From Methanobacterium sp. UBA353 (GTDB lineage Archaea; Methanobacteriota; Methanobacteria; Methanobacteriales; Methanobacteriaceae): a DNA stretch of 50,038 nt. Location: NCBI GenBank assembly GCA_002496805.1, contig DALO01000015.1, positions 6,637 through 56,674 of the forward strand, in the 5' to 3' direction. Under the pieces are notes generated by a model, which was not told the DNA's origin, searched no databases, and saw nothing but the letters and a program-made list of their open reading frames with translations. The position numbers and the translations under genes are program-made. Positions 8,353 to 17,433 of this stretch are shown here, one piece after another. Position 1 is the stretch's first letter, and each line of letters opens with the position of its first letter.

Positions 8353-9111
8353 ATGATGAGTAGATGGTACAAAGAACTGTTCACAAATTATGCTGATAAA
8401 TACGAAGATGAATCATTTACCCAGGGAACCATGGGGGAAGTTGATTTTATAGAAAAAGAAATTAATTGGAATAAAAATTGTAAAATACTCGATGTGGGCT
8501 GTGGAACTGGCCGTCACGCAATTGAACTCACCAAACGAGGTTATTCCGTAACCGGTATTGATCTATCTGAAAACATGCTAAAAAAAGCCCGTAAAAATGC
8601 TTGCAATGCAGGATTTGAGATAGATTTCAGGCAGGCTGATGCCAGAAATCTATCATTCCAAGGAGAATTTGGCTTGGTTATAATGATCTGTGAAGGGGCC
8701 TTCCCTCTCATGGAAACTGATGAAATGAACTTCAATATCTTGGAAAGTGCCGCCCGATCACTTAATAAAAAGGGTAAATTAATCTTAACTACCCTTAATG
8801 GTCTGTTTCCATTATTTCATTCTGTTAAAGATTTCATAAACTCTGATTCCACATCTCAAACCAACAAAAATAACACATTTGACCTCATGACCTTCCGAGA
8901 CATATATCAGTTGGAAATAGAAGGGGATGATGGTTCTAAAATGAATTTAAACTGCAACGAACGATATTATGTTCCATCAGAAATCACTTGGCTCATAAAA
9001 TCTGTTGGATTTAATAATGTTGGTATTTATGGATGTCAACTTGGTGCATTCAGCAGGGATGTTCCATTAACAACTGAAAATTATGAAATGTTGGTTATTG
9101 CTGAGTATTAA
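8353..9111 (+). CDS. Class I SAM-dependent methyltransferase
   Basis: A roughly 252-residue methyltransferase. Motif I is KILDVGCGTGRHAIEL (about 41-56), motif II GIDLSENMLKKARKNA (about 64-79), and the QADARNLSF stretch (about 90-98) binds the adenine. The central ICEGAFPLMETDEMN segment and the later CNERYYVPSEITWLI match the YcgJ/Methyltransf_25 type with a C-terminal beta layer. Two consecutive ATG codons (8353 and 8356) follow TAGGAG; 8353 has the better spacing. It is the third SAM methyltransferase within 5 kb, though the three belong to different subfamilies. Substrate unknown. Confidence 0.85.
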   Translation: MMSRWYKELFTNYADKYEDESFTQGTMGEVDFIEKEINWNKNCKILDVGCGTGRHAIELTKRGYSVTGIDLSENMLKKARKNACNAGFEIDFRQADARNLSFQGEFGLVIMICEGAFPLMETDEMNFNILESAARSLNKKGKLILTTLNGLFPLFHSVKDFINSDSTSQTNKNNTFDLMTFRDIYQLEIEGDDGSKMNLNCNERYYVPSEITWLIKSVGFNNVGIYGCQLGAFSRDVPLTTENYEMLVIAEY

Positions 9112-9172
9112 GGATTTTTTTGTGTAATAATTCTATAAAAAACAACACTCCAAGGGGTCCATAACTATATAT

Positions 9173-9198
9173 AGTACCTTGCATTATACAGTACCTTG
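9173..9198. promoter_or_regulatory. Direct repeat in PadR promoter
   Basis: AGTACCTTG occurs at 9173-9181 and again at 9190-9198, a 17-base period, directly after a TATATATAG stretch that can serve as TATA box. CAAGG at 9151-9155 gives an inverted half. The sites end 18 bases before the start of the PadR-type gene at 9217 and may be its operator. Confidence 0.45.
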
Positions 9199-9216
9199 TA
9201 AGATATAGGGATCATT

Positions 9217-9558
9217 ATGAACACACAATTCAAAAAAGGAGTACTTGAACTATGTGTTTTGGTACTACTAGATAGAAAAGACTGCTATGGTTACGAAATG
9301 GTGGATGAAATCTCAAAAACTATTTCAATTTCGGAAGGAACAATTTATCCTCTTCTAAAAAGGTTAAAAAAGGAAAACATGGTTATTTCATACTTAAAGG
9401 AATCACAAGATGGCCCTCCAAGAAAATATTACAAAATCACAGTCATTGGAAAAGATAGGAAGAAAAATCTGGTGGAAGAATGGGATCAATTTTCAATGGG
9501 TGTAAATAATCTAATTCATGAGAAAATCAATAATTCAGGGGATATAAATGATGAATAA
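9217..9558 (+). CDS. PadR-family regulator, short type
   Basis: This 113-residue protein is a minimal PadR winged helix. The N-terminal signature is FKKGVLELCVLVLLDRKDCYGYEMV (read in two parts, residues 5-29), the recognition region SEGTIYPLLKRLKKENMV spans 44-61, and the wing follows with GPPRKYYKIT (about 72-81). The final helix is the short dimerisation helix. It overlaps by 11 bases a membrane protein with a HAAS domain, the classical partner of this PadR type, so the two are translationally coupled. A conserved direct repeat sits in its promoter. Confidence 0.9.
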   Translation: MNTQFKKGVLELCVLVLLDRKDCYGYEMVDEISKTISISEGTIYPLLKRLKKENMVISYLKESQDGPPRKYYKITVIGKDRKKNLVEEWDQFSMGVNNLIHEKINNSGDINDE

Positions 9559-10144
9559 GGATGAATATATTGAAAAACTCAGTAAACTCCTTAAAAAACT
9601 GCCAAAAGGGGAAAGGGAAGACATATTATGGGATTATGAAGAACACTTTATGATTGGTCTGGAAAAGGGCAGGTCTGAGGAAGAAATTTCAAAAGCTTTA
9701 GGAAATCCAAAAACACTTGCAAAACAGATCAAAACCGAGTACATGGTTAAAATAGCTGAAGATAAACAGTCTGCCAGCAGCATGTTTGAAGCAATATTAT
9801 CTGCGGCCGGACTTGGAATTTTTAATTTAGTATTTGTTGCAGTACCTGCCTTGATTTTAATTGCATTGTTAATTACTTTTTTCGTCTTGGCTGGGGTAAT
9901 GGTCTTTGGCGGTATCTACATAACTCTGGCCGCTATTATACAGCCACTGATTCCCCTGCACAATTTTAATATTATGATGGGTGATGGATTGTTGAACATT
10001 TTTGGAGGAATACTGGTTGGTATTGGTTTAACCATATTGGGTCTGGCATTATTAGCTGGAATGTATTATCTTACCCGATGGTTGTATGGATTGGCTATCA
10101 AATATTTGAAATTAAATTTAGAGATTATAAAAGGACGAAAATAA
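9548..10144 (+). CDS. DUF1700/HAAS-domain membrane protein
   Basis: The 198-residue product begins with the HAAS domain: KDEYIEKLSKLLKKLP, then DYEEHFMIGLEKGRSEEEI and ALGNPKTLAKQI (residues 3-60). Four membrane helices follow between about 85 and 190. Members form a two-gene unit with short PadR regulators and are thought to sense envelope conditions. The start overlaps the regulator's stop (ATGATGAATAA), and two ATG codons (9548, 9551) are possible. A separate winged-helix gene begins 35 bases downstream and may be part of the same transcript. Confidence 0.88.
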   Translation: MMNKDEYIEKLSKLLKKLPKGEREDILWDYEEHFMIGLEKGRSEEEISKALGNPKTLAKQIKTEYMVKIAEDKQSASSMFEAILSAAGLGIFNLVFVAVPALILIALLITFFVLAGVMVFGGIYITLAAIIQPLIPLHNFNIMMGDGLLNIFGGILVGIGLTILGLALLAGMYYLTRWLYGLAIKYLKLNLEIIKGRK

Positions 10145-10179
10145 AATTTTTCGAACTTTAAGTAGGAGGTTAGTTTTTA

Positions 10180-10521
10180 ATGAAAAAAATTCTTTGGGAA
10201 CTACTGGCAGGAACTAAAGGTGGGATGAATCGTGCTAGAATAATTTCAATTTTACGAGGCCGACCTTATAATGCTAATCAACTGGCTGAAAAACTTTCTC
10301 TTAATTATAAAACAATAAAATATCATATTGAAGTTTTAGAGAAAAATGATGTAGTAACATCTACAAAAGGATATGGTGCATTATATTTCCTTTCAGATAG
10401 AATGGAAGAAAATTTCAGTATTTTTATGCATATTTTGGCAAATTTTGGCGATTTTGACGCTGAAATTTATTATATGGATGATAAAATTATTGAAAAGGTT
10501 CCTGTGGAATTGGTTCATTGA
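10180..10521 (+). CDS. Winged-helix transcriptional regulator (paralogue)
   Basis: This 113-residue protein is a paralogue of the regulator at 2413. It shares GG.NRARII, RPYNANQLAEKL, YKTIKYHIEVL and YGALYFLS, and its length is similar except for a longer C-terminal tail (about residues 80-113). That tail replaces the acidic end of the other copy and may carry the effector or dimer surface. A strong AGGAGG stands before the start. It follows the PadR/HAAS pair closely and may be cotranscribed, but a 600-base gap follows, so no downstream target is evident. Confidence 0.82.
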   Translation: MKKILWELLAGTKGGMNRARIISILRGRPYNANQLAEKLSLNYKTIKYHIEVLEKNDVVTSTKGYGALYFLSDRMEENFSIFMHILANFGDFDAEIYYMDDKIIEKVPVELVH

Positions 10522-11145
10522 TAAACCTTCTATACTAAATTTGTTTTTAATTTAACTTACCTTAATCATTTTTAATTAGAACTATACTATTTTTTCCTGA
10601 TTTAAAGAGCATCAAATCTTATATAATTTCACAAATATTTTTTCTTAAAGTAAATATTAACTCAATTTTTCATTTTTAGCCAGTATTGTAATGTAATTTT
10701 GGGTGAATTTGGGTGTAATTTGTAGTGAAATACCACGGAATTAGAAGAAAAAATGGGGAAAGTATGGGGAAATTTTGGAAAAAACTATTTTTAAGGGTTT
10801 AATCTAACATTTGATTACAAATAACATGAATTATTAAAAAGGAGGTAGTTAAAAAGTTTTTGTGAAAAAAGAAAAATCAAGATGTTCCAATGAAAGCCGG
10901 GATCTAGGAAAATGATTAATCATCAAATCCTATTATACCGTCTCAAAATCCCTTCTAGAGGAACATTTAGATTTAATAATTAAAAATAATTTTTAATGTG
11001 AATCGAATTATTAAAATAAGAAAAAATATAACTTTGAAATAATTTTCAGGATTATTAATTGAAATAGAATAATACAACCACATTTTAATAATCAAATGGG
11101 ATTGTATTCAACTAAATGTATTTTAATTCAAATTAGGTGATTATT
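10522..11145. other. Long AT-rich intergenic region
   Basis: About 620 bases without a supportable gene. The stretch 10697-10806 resembles the sequence 3' of the paralogous regulator unit (3125-3201): both have a GGGTGAATTTGG-like piece followed by TGGAAAAA..CT.TTTTTAAG.GTTTAA. A GGAGGT ribosome-binding-like site at about 10841 is not followed by an open frame. The end of the region is the promoter of the ABC transporter. Confidence 0.4.
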
Positions 11146-12261
11146 ATGTCGTTTATAAAACTCATGGCTAAAAATCCATTCAGGAATCGGGCCCGTTTAG
11201 CCTTATCCGTGATAGGAATTGCTATTGGTATAGCCACTATTGTGGCTTTGGGAATGGTGACTGATGGACTTAAATTAAGTGTTGAAGAGCAGTTAAAGAC
11301 TGGTGGGGCTGATTTCGTTGTTGTGAAAAACACCACCTCTGAATCATCATCAGGATCAGAAGCCATTAATGAAAAACGAGTGGATGAAATCAGCAAGATG
11401 AATGGAGTTAAACAAGCCGCAGGTATCTCTACAAGTGGAATGACAGTAAATGGGGACCGACTAAATCTGGCAGGGGTAAATTCGAAGGATCTGAACATGT
11501 TAGGGGCTAAGATAACACAAGGTAAAGCATTTTCAGCAGATGATAAAAACGAATTGATATTGGGTAAATTGGCTTCAGATAGGTTAAAAAAGAAAGTTGG
11601 AGACACAGTAACCCTTAATGGAAATAAATACACAATAACCGGCATATTTGAAACTGGTAATGTGAATTTGGACTCTATAGGTGCGTTACCATTGAAAAAA
11701 CTCCAAAAAATGGACGAAGAAGATGGAAAAGTATACATGATTTATGTAAAGATCAATTCTGGCCAAGATTTAAAAACAGTTTCTAAATCAGTAGAAAAAG
11801 CTTATCCTGGTGAATTAACATCATTAGCATCACTTGAAGATTATCAAAAGGCTGATAATAGTTTAAACATGATCGAAACTGCAACGATGGCAATATCTTT
11901 ACTTGCAATTATTGTTGGTGGGATTGGAATAATAAATACTATGATAATGTCTGTATTCGAGAGAACTCGAGAAATTGGGGTTTTAAAATCAGTAGGATGG
12001 AAGAGTCGCAGGATATTGGGAATGATTCTTGGAGAATCCATAGTACTAACCCTAATTGCAGGTATGGTGGGAATAATACTTGGATTTATTGGAATTGAAG
12101 TAATTATGAATTTTTCAGAAATTCCTATACCCTTAACTTTCACTCCAGTCCTTGCTTTAAAAGCACTGGGAATTGCAATCTTGGTAGGTATAATTGGGGG
12201 TTTATATCCTGCAATTAGAGCTAGTAGATTAGCTCCAACGGAGGCGTTGCGCTATGAATAA
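11146..12261 (+). CDS. ABC transporter permease, MacB/FtsX type
   Basis: A 371-residue permease. A first membrane helix (about 17-42) is followed by a large extracytoplasmic MacB_PCD domain (about 45-230). Three helices of the FtsX domain come at the C-terminus: one around AISLLAIIVGGIGIINTMIM, then the ERTREIGVLKSVGWKSRRI coupling helix, then two more up to the typical PAIRASRLAPTEALRYE end. It works with the ATPase encoded next to export substrates or drive periplasmic-side mechanics. The ATG at 11146 after AGGTGA is preferred over one nine bases upstream. It overlaps the ATPase gene by 8 bases. Substrate unknown. Confidence 0.9.
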   Translation: MSFIKLMAKNPFRNRARLALSVIGIAIGIATIVALGMVTDGLKLSVEEQLKTGGADFVVVKNTTSESSSGSEAINEKRVDEISKMNGVKQAAGISTSGMTVNGDRLNLAGVNSKDLNMLGAKITQGKAFSADDKNELILGKLASDRLKKKVGDTVTLNGNKYTITGIFETGNVNLDSIGALPLKKLQKMDEEDGKVYMIYVKINSGQDLKTVSKSVEKAYPGELTSLASLEDYQKADNSLNMIETATMAISLLAIIVGGIGIINTMIMSVFERTREIGVLKSVGWKSRRILGMILGESIVLTLIAGMVGIILGFIGIEVIMNFSEIPIPLTFTPVLALKALGIAILVGIIGGLYPAIRASRLAPTEALRYE

Positions 12262-12922
12262 TGAAAATATTGTAGAAATAAACAATCTAAAGAAAGGATT
12301 TGATAAAGGGAGAATCAAAGCTTTAAATGGAATTGATCTTCAAATCAGGAAAGGAGAATTTGTATCCATAATCGGGCCTTCTGGTTCTGGGAAATCCACC
12401 CTTTTAAACATGATCGGAGCCTTGGACACGGCTGATGAGGGATTAATAAGAGTTGATGGAAATGATTTAAGTCAAAAAAATGATTTAAGTGATTTTCGTT
12501 CAAAAAAAATTGGATTCATCTTCCAATTACATAACCTCATACCTAACTTGAATGTTTTGGAAAATGTTACGATTCCCATGTATGGAAATGGATATAACAG
12601 TAAACAGATGAGCGCTAGGGCTATGAAGCTCTTAAAATATGTTAAATTACAGGATAAAGCCACAAGAAAACCCACAGAACTTTCGGGAGGTGAGAGGCAA
12701 AGAGTGGCAATTGCTCGTGCCCTTGCCAACAAACCATCAATTGTTTTGGCAGATGAGCCTACCGGTTCGTTGGACTCTAAAAATGGGCAAATGATCCTCA
12801 AACGTCTCAAAGAACTACATGAAAAGGAAAATGTAACTTTGATCATGGTGACTCATGATATGAACGTGGCTTCCATGGCTGATAGGACCATTAAGGTTCT
12901 GGACGGTAAAATCCAGACCTAA
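12254..12922 (+). CDS. ABC transporter ATP-binding protein, MacB/LolD type
   Basis: A 222-residue ATPase with all motifs: Walker A GPSGSGKST (about 41-49), Q-loop FIFQLHNLIPNLNVLENV (about 93-110), signature LSGGERQRVAIARAL (about 141-155), Walker B IVLADEPTGSLDS (about 161-173) and the switch histidine in MVTHD (about 197-201). It pairs with the permease just upstream, which it overlaps by 8 bases, giving a two-subunit exporter without a visible membrane fusion protein, as is usual in archaea. Fully intact. Confidence 0.95.
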   Translation: MNNENIVEINNLKKGFDKGRIKALNGIDLQIRKGEFVSIIGPSGSGKSTLLNMIGALDTADEGLIRVDGNDLSQKNDLSDFRSKKIGFIFQLHNLIPNLNVLENVTIPMYGNGYNSKQMSARAMKLLKYVKLQDKATRKPTELSGGERQRVAIARALANKPSIVLADEPTGSLDSKNGQMILKRLKELHEKENVTLIMVTHDMNVASMADRTIKVLDGKIQT

Positions 12923-13089
12923 TTTATTTTTTTTATAAGAAGTAATAATGCGGTTAAATGTATATTATCAGGCTTATTTGGTGTGAACATGGATATTTAC
13001 AATTAGCATTCAATAATTGTTTTTAATCATTCATTTTTCCAATAAAAGAGTTCAGTGAGGGAATAGCCACAAAATAGGAAGATGATTTA

Positions 13090-13557
13090 TTGATAGTTCA
13101 ACAAGCAAATGTAGATGATGCTGAAGAAATTCTCGCCCTACAAAAGTTATGTTACCTTAGTGAAGCTGAAATTTACTCTGATTACACTATTCCTCCCCTT
13201 GTTGACACATTAGACATGGTAAAATGTGATTTCGAAAAATATTTTTTCCTGAAAGTAACTAAAGAAGGGAAAATTATTGCTTCAGTTCGAGGAAAAATTT
13301 CCAGTCCAGGCAATTGTTACATTGGAAGATTAATAGTACATCCAGATTTCCAGAACCAGGGGATTGGAACCAAATTAATGAGTGAAATAGAGAAAATATT
13401 CCATAAATGCCATAGATGGGAGCTTATGACCGGACATTTAAGCAATAAGAATATTAAACTTTATAAAAAATGTGGTTATGAAATATTCAAGACGGAAAAA
13501 CTCACATCCCACTTAACTTTAGTTTTTATGGAAAAAATAAGAAAAAAACACATTTAA
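13090..13557 (+). CDS. GNAT-family N-acetyltransferase
   Basis: A 155-residue GNAT protein. The acetyl-CoA binding region is IGRLIVHPDFQNQGIGTKLM (about 78-97), with the R/Q-x-x-G-x-G/A motif as QNQGIG. The C-terminal strand LSNKNIKLYKKCGYEIF (about 117-133) is the typical second half. The likely start is TTG at 13090 with GGAAGATGA upstream; the in-frame codons before it contain stops. The acceptor substrate cannot be read from the sequence. It stands alone, with a nitroreductase remnant downstream. Confidence 0.85.
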   Translation: MIVQQANVDDAEEILALQKLCYLSEAEIYSDYTIPPLVDTLDMVKCDFEKYFFLKVTKEGKIIASVRGKISSPGNCYIGRLIVHPDFQNQGIGTKLMSEIEKIFHKCHRWELMTGHLSNKNIKLYKKCGYEIFKTEKLTSHLTLVFMEKIRKKHI

Positions 13558-13634
13558 TATTGATAAAAATATATTTTAACAAAATTAAAAGGGAAAATCA
13601 TGGATAAAATTTAAGTACGCCGGATTTTAGTTGG

Positions 13635-13799
13635 GGAACATGCTCTATTCGGGCGTTGGGAGAAGAAAAGATTAAAGAATTTCTAATGGGATGATATAAT
13701 ATTCATGTCGTGGCTTTGTTACTATTAGGGATCCCAGCTGAAGTTCCAGGGCCAAGAAAATGGTTACATTTAGACGAGATATACCTTAATATATATTAA
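13635..13799 (+). pseudogene. Nitroreductase C-terminal fragment
   Basis: One frame gives GTCSIRALGEEKIKEFLMG, then TGA, then YNIHVVALLLLGIPAEVPG and PRKWLHLDEIY, then TAA. This matches the last third of nitroreductase-family flavoproteins (GTCWIGAF..EKVKE.L.IP, then VVALLPLGYPAE and KSLDEIV). The N-terminal two thirds are absent and an in-frame TGA interrupts the rest, so this is a degraded gene. Confidence 0.7.
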
Positions 13800-13937
13800 T
13801 GCTTATTTTTAATATGTTTTTGATAACCAAACTTGAGAGAAGTTGAGTAATAAATCATTTATAGTAGAATTAACTTATACATCTGTGATAATTGGAATTA
13901 TGTGCTTTTAATCATCTAAAGTATAGGATTTGTAAAG

Positions 13938-14318
13938 ATGAGGACTATAACCTTGTTTGCATTATTAGTTGTGATTATGATGGGGGTTTTTTATGGGGTT
14001 ATATTCGCTACTGGTGAGCCAAAGGCTGATATGAATGGAAAAATCATCGGAATTTGCCATGCTAATCCCAAAGATGAAAATAATACTCAAAATTCTATTT
14101 TAGTTGAGGGAACGGTTGCAGGCAATAGTGAAACCCATAACATATCGTTAAAAATTAATAATGCCACAGTAATACTAAAAGAAAAAGGAAAAAAACATGT
14201 TAACGCATCTTTTTCTGAGATAAAAACTGGGAATAATGTTGTTGTAATGTTTACTGGACCATTCCTAGAATCATATCCCCCCCAGACTACGGCCAAAGAG
14301 ATTATAATTATTTCATAA
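13938..14318 (+). CDS. Membrane-anchored DUF3221/YobA-like protein
   Basis: This 126-residue protein has an N-terminal signal anchor (residues 4-27). A small beta-rich domain follows, resembling the OB-like YobA/DUF3221 fold: a strand GKIIGICHANP, later VILKEKGKKHVNASFSEIK, then GNNVVVMFTGPFLESYPPQ and TAKEIIII at the end. The combination of a T.I..K.G....SF.DIK.G..V.V.F.GP..ESYP pattern with a signal anchor is typical of the family. It acts outside the membrane; no function is known. It is monocistronic. Confidence 0.7.
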   Translation: MRTITLFALLVVIMMGVFYGVIFATGEPKADMNGKIIGICHANPKDENNTQNSILVEGTVAGNSETHNISLKINNATVILKEKGKKHVNASFSEIKTGNNVVVMFTGPFLESYPPQTTAKEIIIIS

Positions 14319-14434
14319 ATACTTTTCCGCATTCCTTAGAATTATTGAATAATAAATTCTTTCTCAAATTTGATATATATCAATCCTACATTGCCTTTTT
14401 TTTGGGTTAATACAAAAACTATTGGTGGGGGTTG

Positions 14435-14712
14435 ATGACGGATAAAGTTAAAAAAATTTCCTAAAGACAGCTTAAACATATTCCGGGGTTTGGTGATAAA
14501 ACTGCTGAAGATTTATGGAACCGGGGAACTTGCTCTGTGGATGATATGAAGGGAAAATATCCAGAAGAATTATATCATCAACTATTGTGTCTTGCAAAAA
14601 TGCGAATGTGGACAGATCCATGTTATAAGGCTTCTGATGTGCTGTTTACTATGTTTCCAATTATAAACATGACTCTGAATTGTTTAAATGGTGGAATTGG
14701 AAGGATAGGTAG
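14435..14712 (+). pseudogene. Cdd1/helix-hairpin-helix protein, broken
   Basis: From the ATG at 14435, codon 10 is TAA. The same frame then continues with RQLKHIPGFGDKTAEDLW, SVDDMKGKYPEELYHQLL and a DPCYK segment, which is the helix-hairpin-helix protein family known as pathogenicity-locus Cdd1. Near 14665 the frame is lost, and another frame gives DSELFKWWNWKDR, the usual C-terminus. There is thus one stop and one frameshift in a gene of about 90 codons. The intact core from 14537 could in theory be translated, but lacks the first hairpin. Confidence 0.7.
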
Positions 14713-14851
14713 ATATAATGGATGAAAAATTGAATTTTAATTTTTCTTGTTAAAGCCACAAAATACGCTTTAATCCATAATTAATTTTATATCTGATTTT
14801 TATTGGGATGAATTAGCTCTCTTAAACCAACGTTACATTACCTCCGTAAGA

Positions 14852-14859
14852 TTTAAATA
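14852..14859 (+). promoter_or_regulatory. TATA box of the tRNA-Cys/tRNA-Trp unit
   Basis: TTTAAATA preceded by AAGA (BRE-like) lies 26 bases before the tRNA-Cys gene. The same AAGATTTAAATAG string occurs in front of the small RNA candidate at 34756-34769. Such strong boxes are typical for stable RNA genes in Methanobacteriales. Confidence 0.75.
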
Positions 14860-14878
14860 GCAACAGTGTGCAACGTAA

Positions 14879-14961
<83 letters not shown>

Positions 14962-14997
14962 TCCAATGAATATTTAATTTCCATGAACATTGATTGA

Positions 14998-15153
<156 letters not shown>

Positions 15154-15188
15154 CTACTATTTTTTTTGAATACCTTTTAATTTCCTAC

Positions 15189-15824
15189 ATGGATGGGTGT
15201 GAATTGACAAAAATCAACGATGTAATTATAATTGAAGGAATAGGTTATGATTCAAATATCTACCTGTTTGAAGATGTTATAGTAGACACTGGAACAGGTC
15301 AAAACATGGATTACATACTTAAATCCATTAAAAAAGCAGGCAAAGATGTTGATGAGTTGTCTTTAATAGTAAACACCCATAATCATTACGACCATGTGGG
15401 TGGAAATCATTACTTTAATTTGAAAGTGGCTATGCATGCAAATGATGCAGTAGCACTTGAAAAAGGTGATGAAGATGCATTATTGGCTACAATGTTCGGG
15501 GAATCTATTGAAAAAATGAAAGTGGATATTAAACTCGAAGAAGGGGATAAAATCCACGATTTTGAGGTTTTACTTACACCGGGCCATACTTCTGGAAGTA
15601 TCTGTTTATATGATGGTGAAACTCTTATCTCTGGAGACACAGTATTTTCTGGTGGAGGTTTTGGTAGGGTGGATCTCGGTGGGGATATTCATGAAATGAG
15701 GAAATCCCTGGAAAGACTGAAAAAACTCGATATTGAATATTTACTCCCTGGTCATGGCCTTGCTGTAGAACATGGTTCTAGGCATGTTAAACTGGCATGT
15801 GACATTTCAAATGGATATTATTAG
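15189..15824 (+). CDS. MBL-fold metallo-hydrolase
   Basis: A 211-residue glyoxalase-II-like hydrolase with all metal ligands: THNHYDHVGG (residues 63-72, H64/H66/D68/H69), GHTSGS (about 132-137), the bridging aspartate in SGDTVFSGG (about 148-156) and PGHG (about 191-194). The fold should hold two Zn or Fe ions and hydrolyse a thioester or related bond; the real substrate is unknown. It has no flavodoxin domain, so it is not an FprA-type oxidase. It follows the tRNA terminator and has no clear ribosome binding site, hence probably a leaderless transcript. Confidence 0.9.
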   Translation: MDGCELTKINDVIIIEGIGYDSNIYLFEDVIVDTGTGQNMDYILKSIKKAGKDVDELSLIVNTHNHYDHVGGNHYFNLKVAMHANDAVALEKGDEDALLATMFGESIEKMKVDIKLEEGDKIHDFEVLLTPGHTSGSICLYDGETLISGDTVFSGGGFGRVDLGGDIHEMRKSLERLKKLDIEYLLPGHGLAVEHGSRHVKLACDISNGYY

Positions 15825-15942
15825 TCGTGATTTTTTTTTTAAAGAAAAATTTATAATTTATTTCATTAAATAATCTAAATTTCAGTCTATTTTTTATATA
15901 CTATAACTGATAGTTTTGGATGGATATCTATCTTATATTTAT

Positions 15943-17433
15943 TTATCTTCGGAAAATATCCAGCAAACCTTTAAATAACACGAGTGCAGGGATAATTTCA
16001 ATCCTACCGGTCCACATATTAAATATGAGGAAAATTTGGGTCAAATCAGGGATTTGTTGCGATACTATGCCCATGGACATGCCATTATTACCTTGAGCAG
16101 AAATTACATCAAAAAGGGAATTTAATCCATCATATCCGTACTGAGCTAGTACTAACCAGCTAATGAAAATAAAAAAGAAGTATATGAATATGAAACTACC
16201 GGCTTCTCTGATTTCCATATCTTCAACTGGTTTTCCACTAATTTTTCGAGGTATGACAGTTCCTTGTGGTGAAAGTATTCTTTTTATTTCCCAATATATT
16301 CCTTTAAAGATTATAACAATCCTTATAAGCTTAACAGCACCACTAGTGGAACCTGCTGACATACCAACTATCATAAGGCTCATAATCAGTATTTTAGCAA
16401 AATTTGGCCAGATAATCATGTTAGTGGATGGTTGAATAGTGGCTCCAGTATTACTTAGAGCAGAAATTACAAAGAAAAAAGAATCAATTGTAGTGAACTT
16501 TGACATAACAATTAAGAGAACAGAAAAAACAGATACTATTAATACCATTGCCTGGAATTGTATATCGCGGAAAACATCCATAATGTTTCCCTTTAATGCT
16601 TTATAATGAACTAAAAAGCTGGTACCTCCTAGTATCATCACAATCATAGCTACAATATAAATGGGGGTGCTGCCGTAGGCACCTAAATTATTATTTTTAA
16701 TTGACATGCCTCCGGTGCTTATGGTGGTGAAAGTGGTGTTAATGGCATCAAAAAGGTTCATACCTACGATTATGAACATTATGATTCCTAAAACGGTGTA
16801 TAATAGATATATCCACCAAATAGTTTTCACAGTACTTCTTATGCTGGGTTTTATTTTCTCTTCACGCGCTTCAGATTTATATAGGCGGGCAGCCGCTGTT
16901 CCAGGCCGTATTAATATTCCTATAACTACAATTACGACTCCTAGCCCACCGACCCATTGCATGAGGCTTCTTAGAAATAGAATGGATTTGGGGAGTATTT
17001 CCAAGTCAGTATAAATTGTAAGTCCTGTGCCACTCCAAGCGGACATACATTCGAAATAAGCATTTAAAAAGTCAATGTTAGTGGCATACATTAAGCAGAA
17101 GCTTCCCATGAGTGCTGCCCATAACCATGCCAGTGAAGCGATTATCATTCCGTGTTTGAGCTTTAACCGGCTATAATCGGAGGGTAATCTTTTAAGAATA
17201 GATCCAATTCCAATTGAAAACAATCCAAATATTATGAATTCAATAAAGTTTGGTTCACCGTATATAATAGCTATTATGATGGGTATAAGTAATACAGTAC
17301 CAATGCCTTGCATTATTATGCCAAGAGGGTTGGCTATTAATAACAAATCCTTCTTCCCTAGATACTTTCTCATATAATCTAATCCATAATCAATCCAATA
17401 TATAAATTTCACTAAGAACGTCCCATCAAGCAT
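15943..17433 (-). CDS. trkH: TrkH-family potassium uptake protein
   Basis: This 496-residue membrane protein has the four pore-loop units of Trk/Ktr/HKT transporters. The filter regions are around CMSAWSGTGLTIYTD, TFTTISTGGMSIKNN, VISALSNTGATIQPS and VISAQGNNGMSMGIV, each between two membrane helices. It imports K+ through the cytoplasmic membrane, normally with a TrkA regulatory subunit, but no trkA gene is in the window. The annotated start may be 60 bases too early: the second methionine (MRKYLGKKDLLL, start 17373) fits the usual N-terminus better. Confidence 0.9.
   Translation of the reverse strand: MLDGTFLVKFIYWIDYGLDYMRKYLGKKDLLLIANPLGIIMQGIGTVLLIPIIIAIIYGEPNFIEFIIFGLFSIGIGSILKRLPSDYSRLKLKHGMIIASLAWLWAALMGSFCLMYATNIDFLNAYFECMSAWSGTGLTIYTDLEILPKSILFLRSLMQWVGGLGVVIVVIGILIRPGTAAARLYKSEAREEKIKPSIRSTVKTIWWIYLLYTVLGIIMFIIVGMNLFDAINTTFTTISTGGMSIKNNNLGAYGSTPIYIVAMIVMILGGTSFLVHYKALKGNIMDVFRDIQFQAMVLIVSVFSVLLIVMSKFTTIDSFFFVISALSNTGATIQPSTNMIIWPNFAKILIMSLMIVGMSAGSTSGAVKLIRIVIIFKGIYWEIKRILSPQGTVIPRKISGKPVEDMEIREAGSFIFIYFFFIFISWLVLAQYGYDGLNSLFDVISAQGNNGMSMGIVSQQIPDLTQIFLIFNMWTGRIEIIPALVLFKGLLDIFRR

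Noticed and set aside
11133..12143. Minus-strand frames opposite the ABC permease
   Set aside because: They are shadows of a well-conserved permease gene, without start signals or family patterns.
13635..13799. In-frame TGA in the nitroreductase fragment as selenocysteine
   Set aside because: The position is not a cysteine in the family, no SECIS-like structure was seen, and the N-terminal two thirds of the gene are missing.
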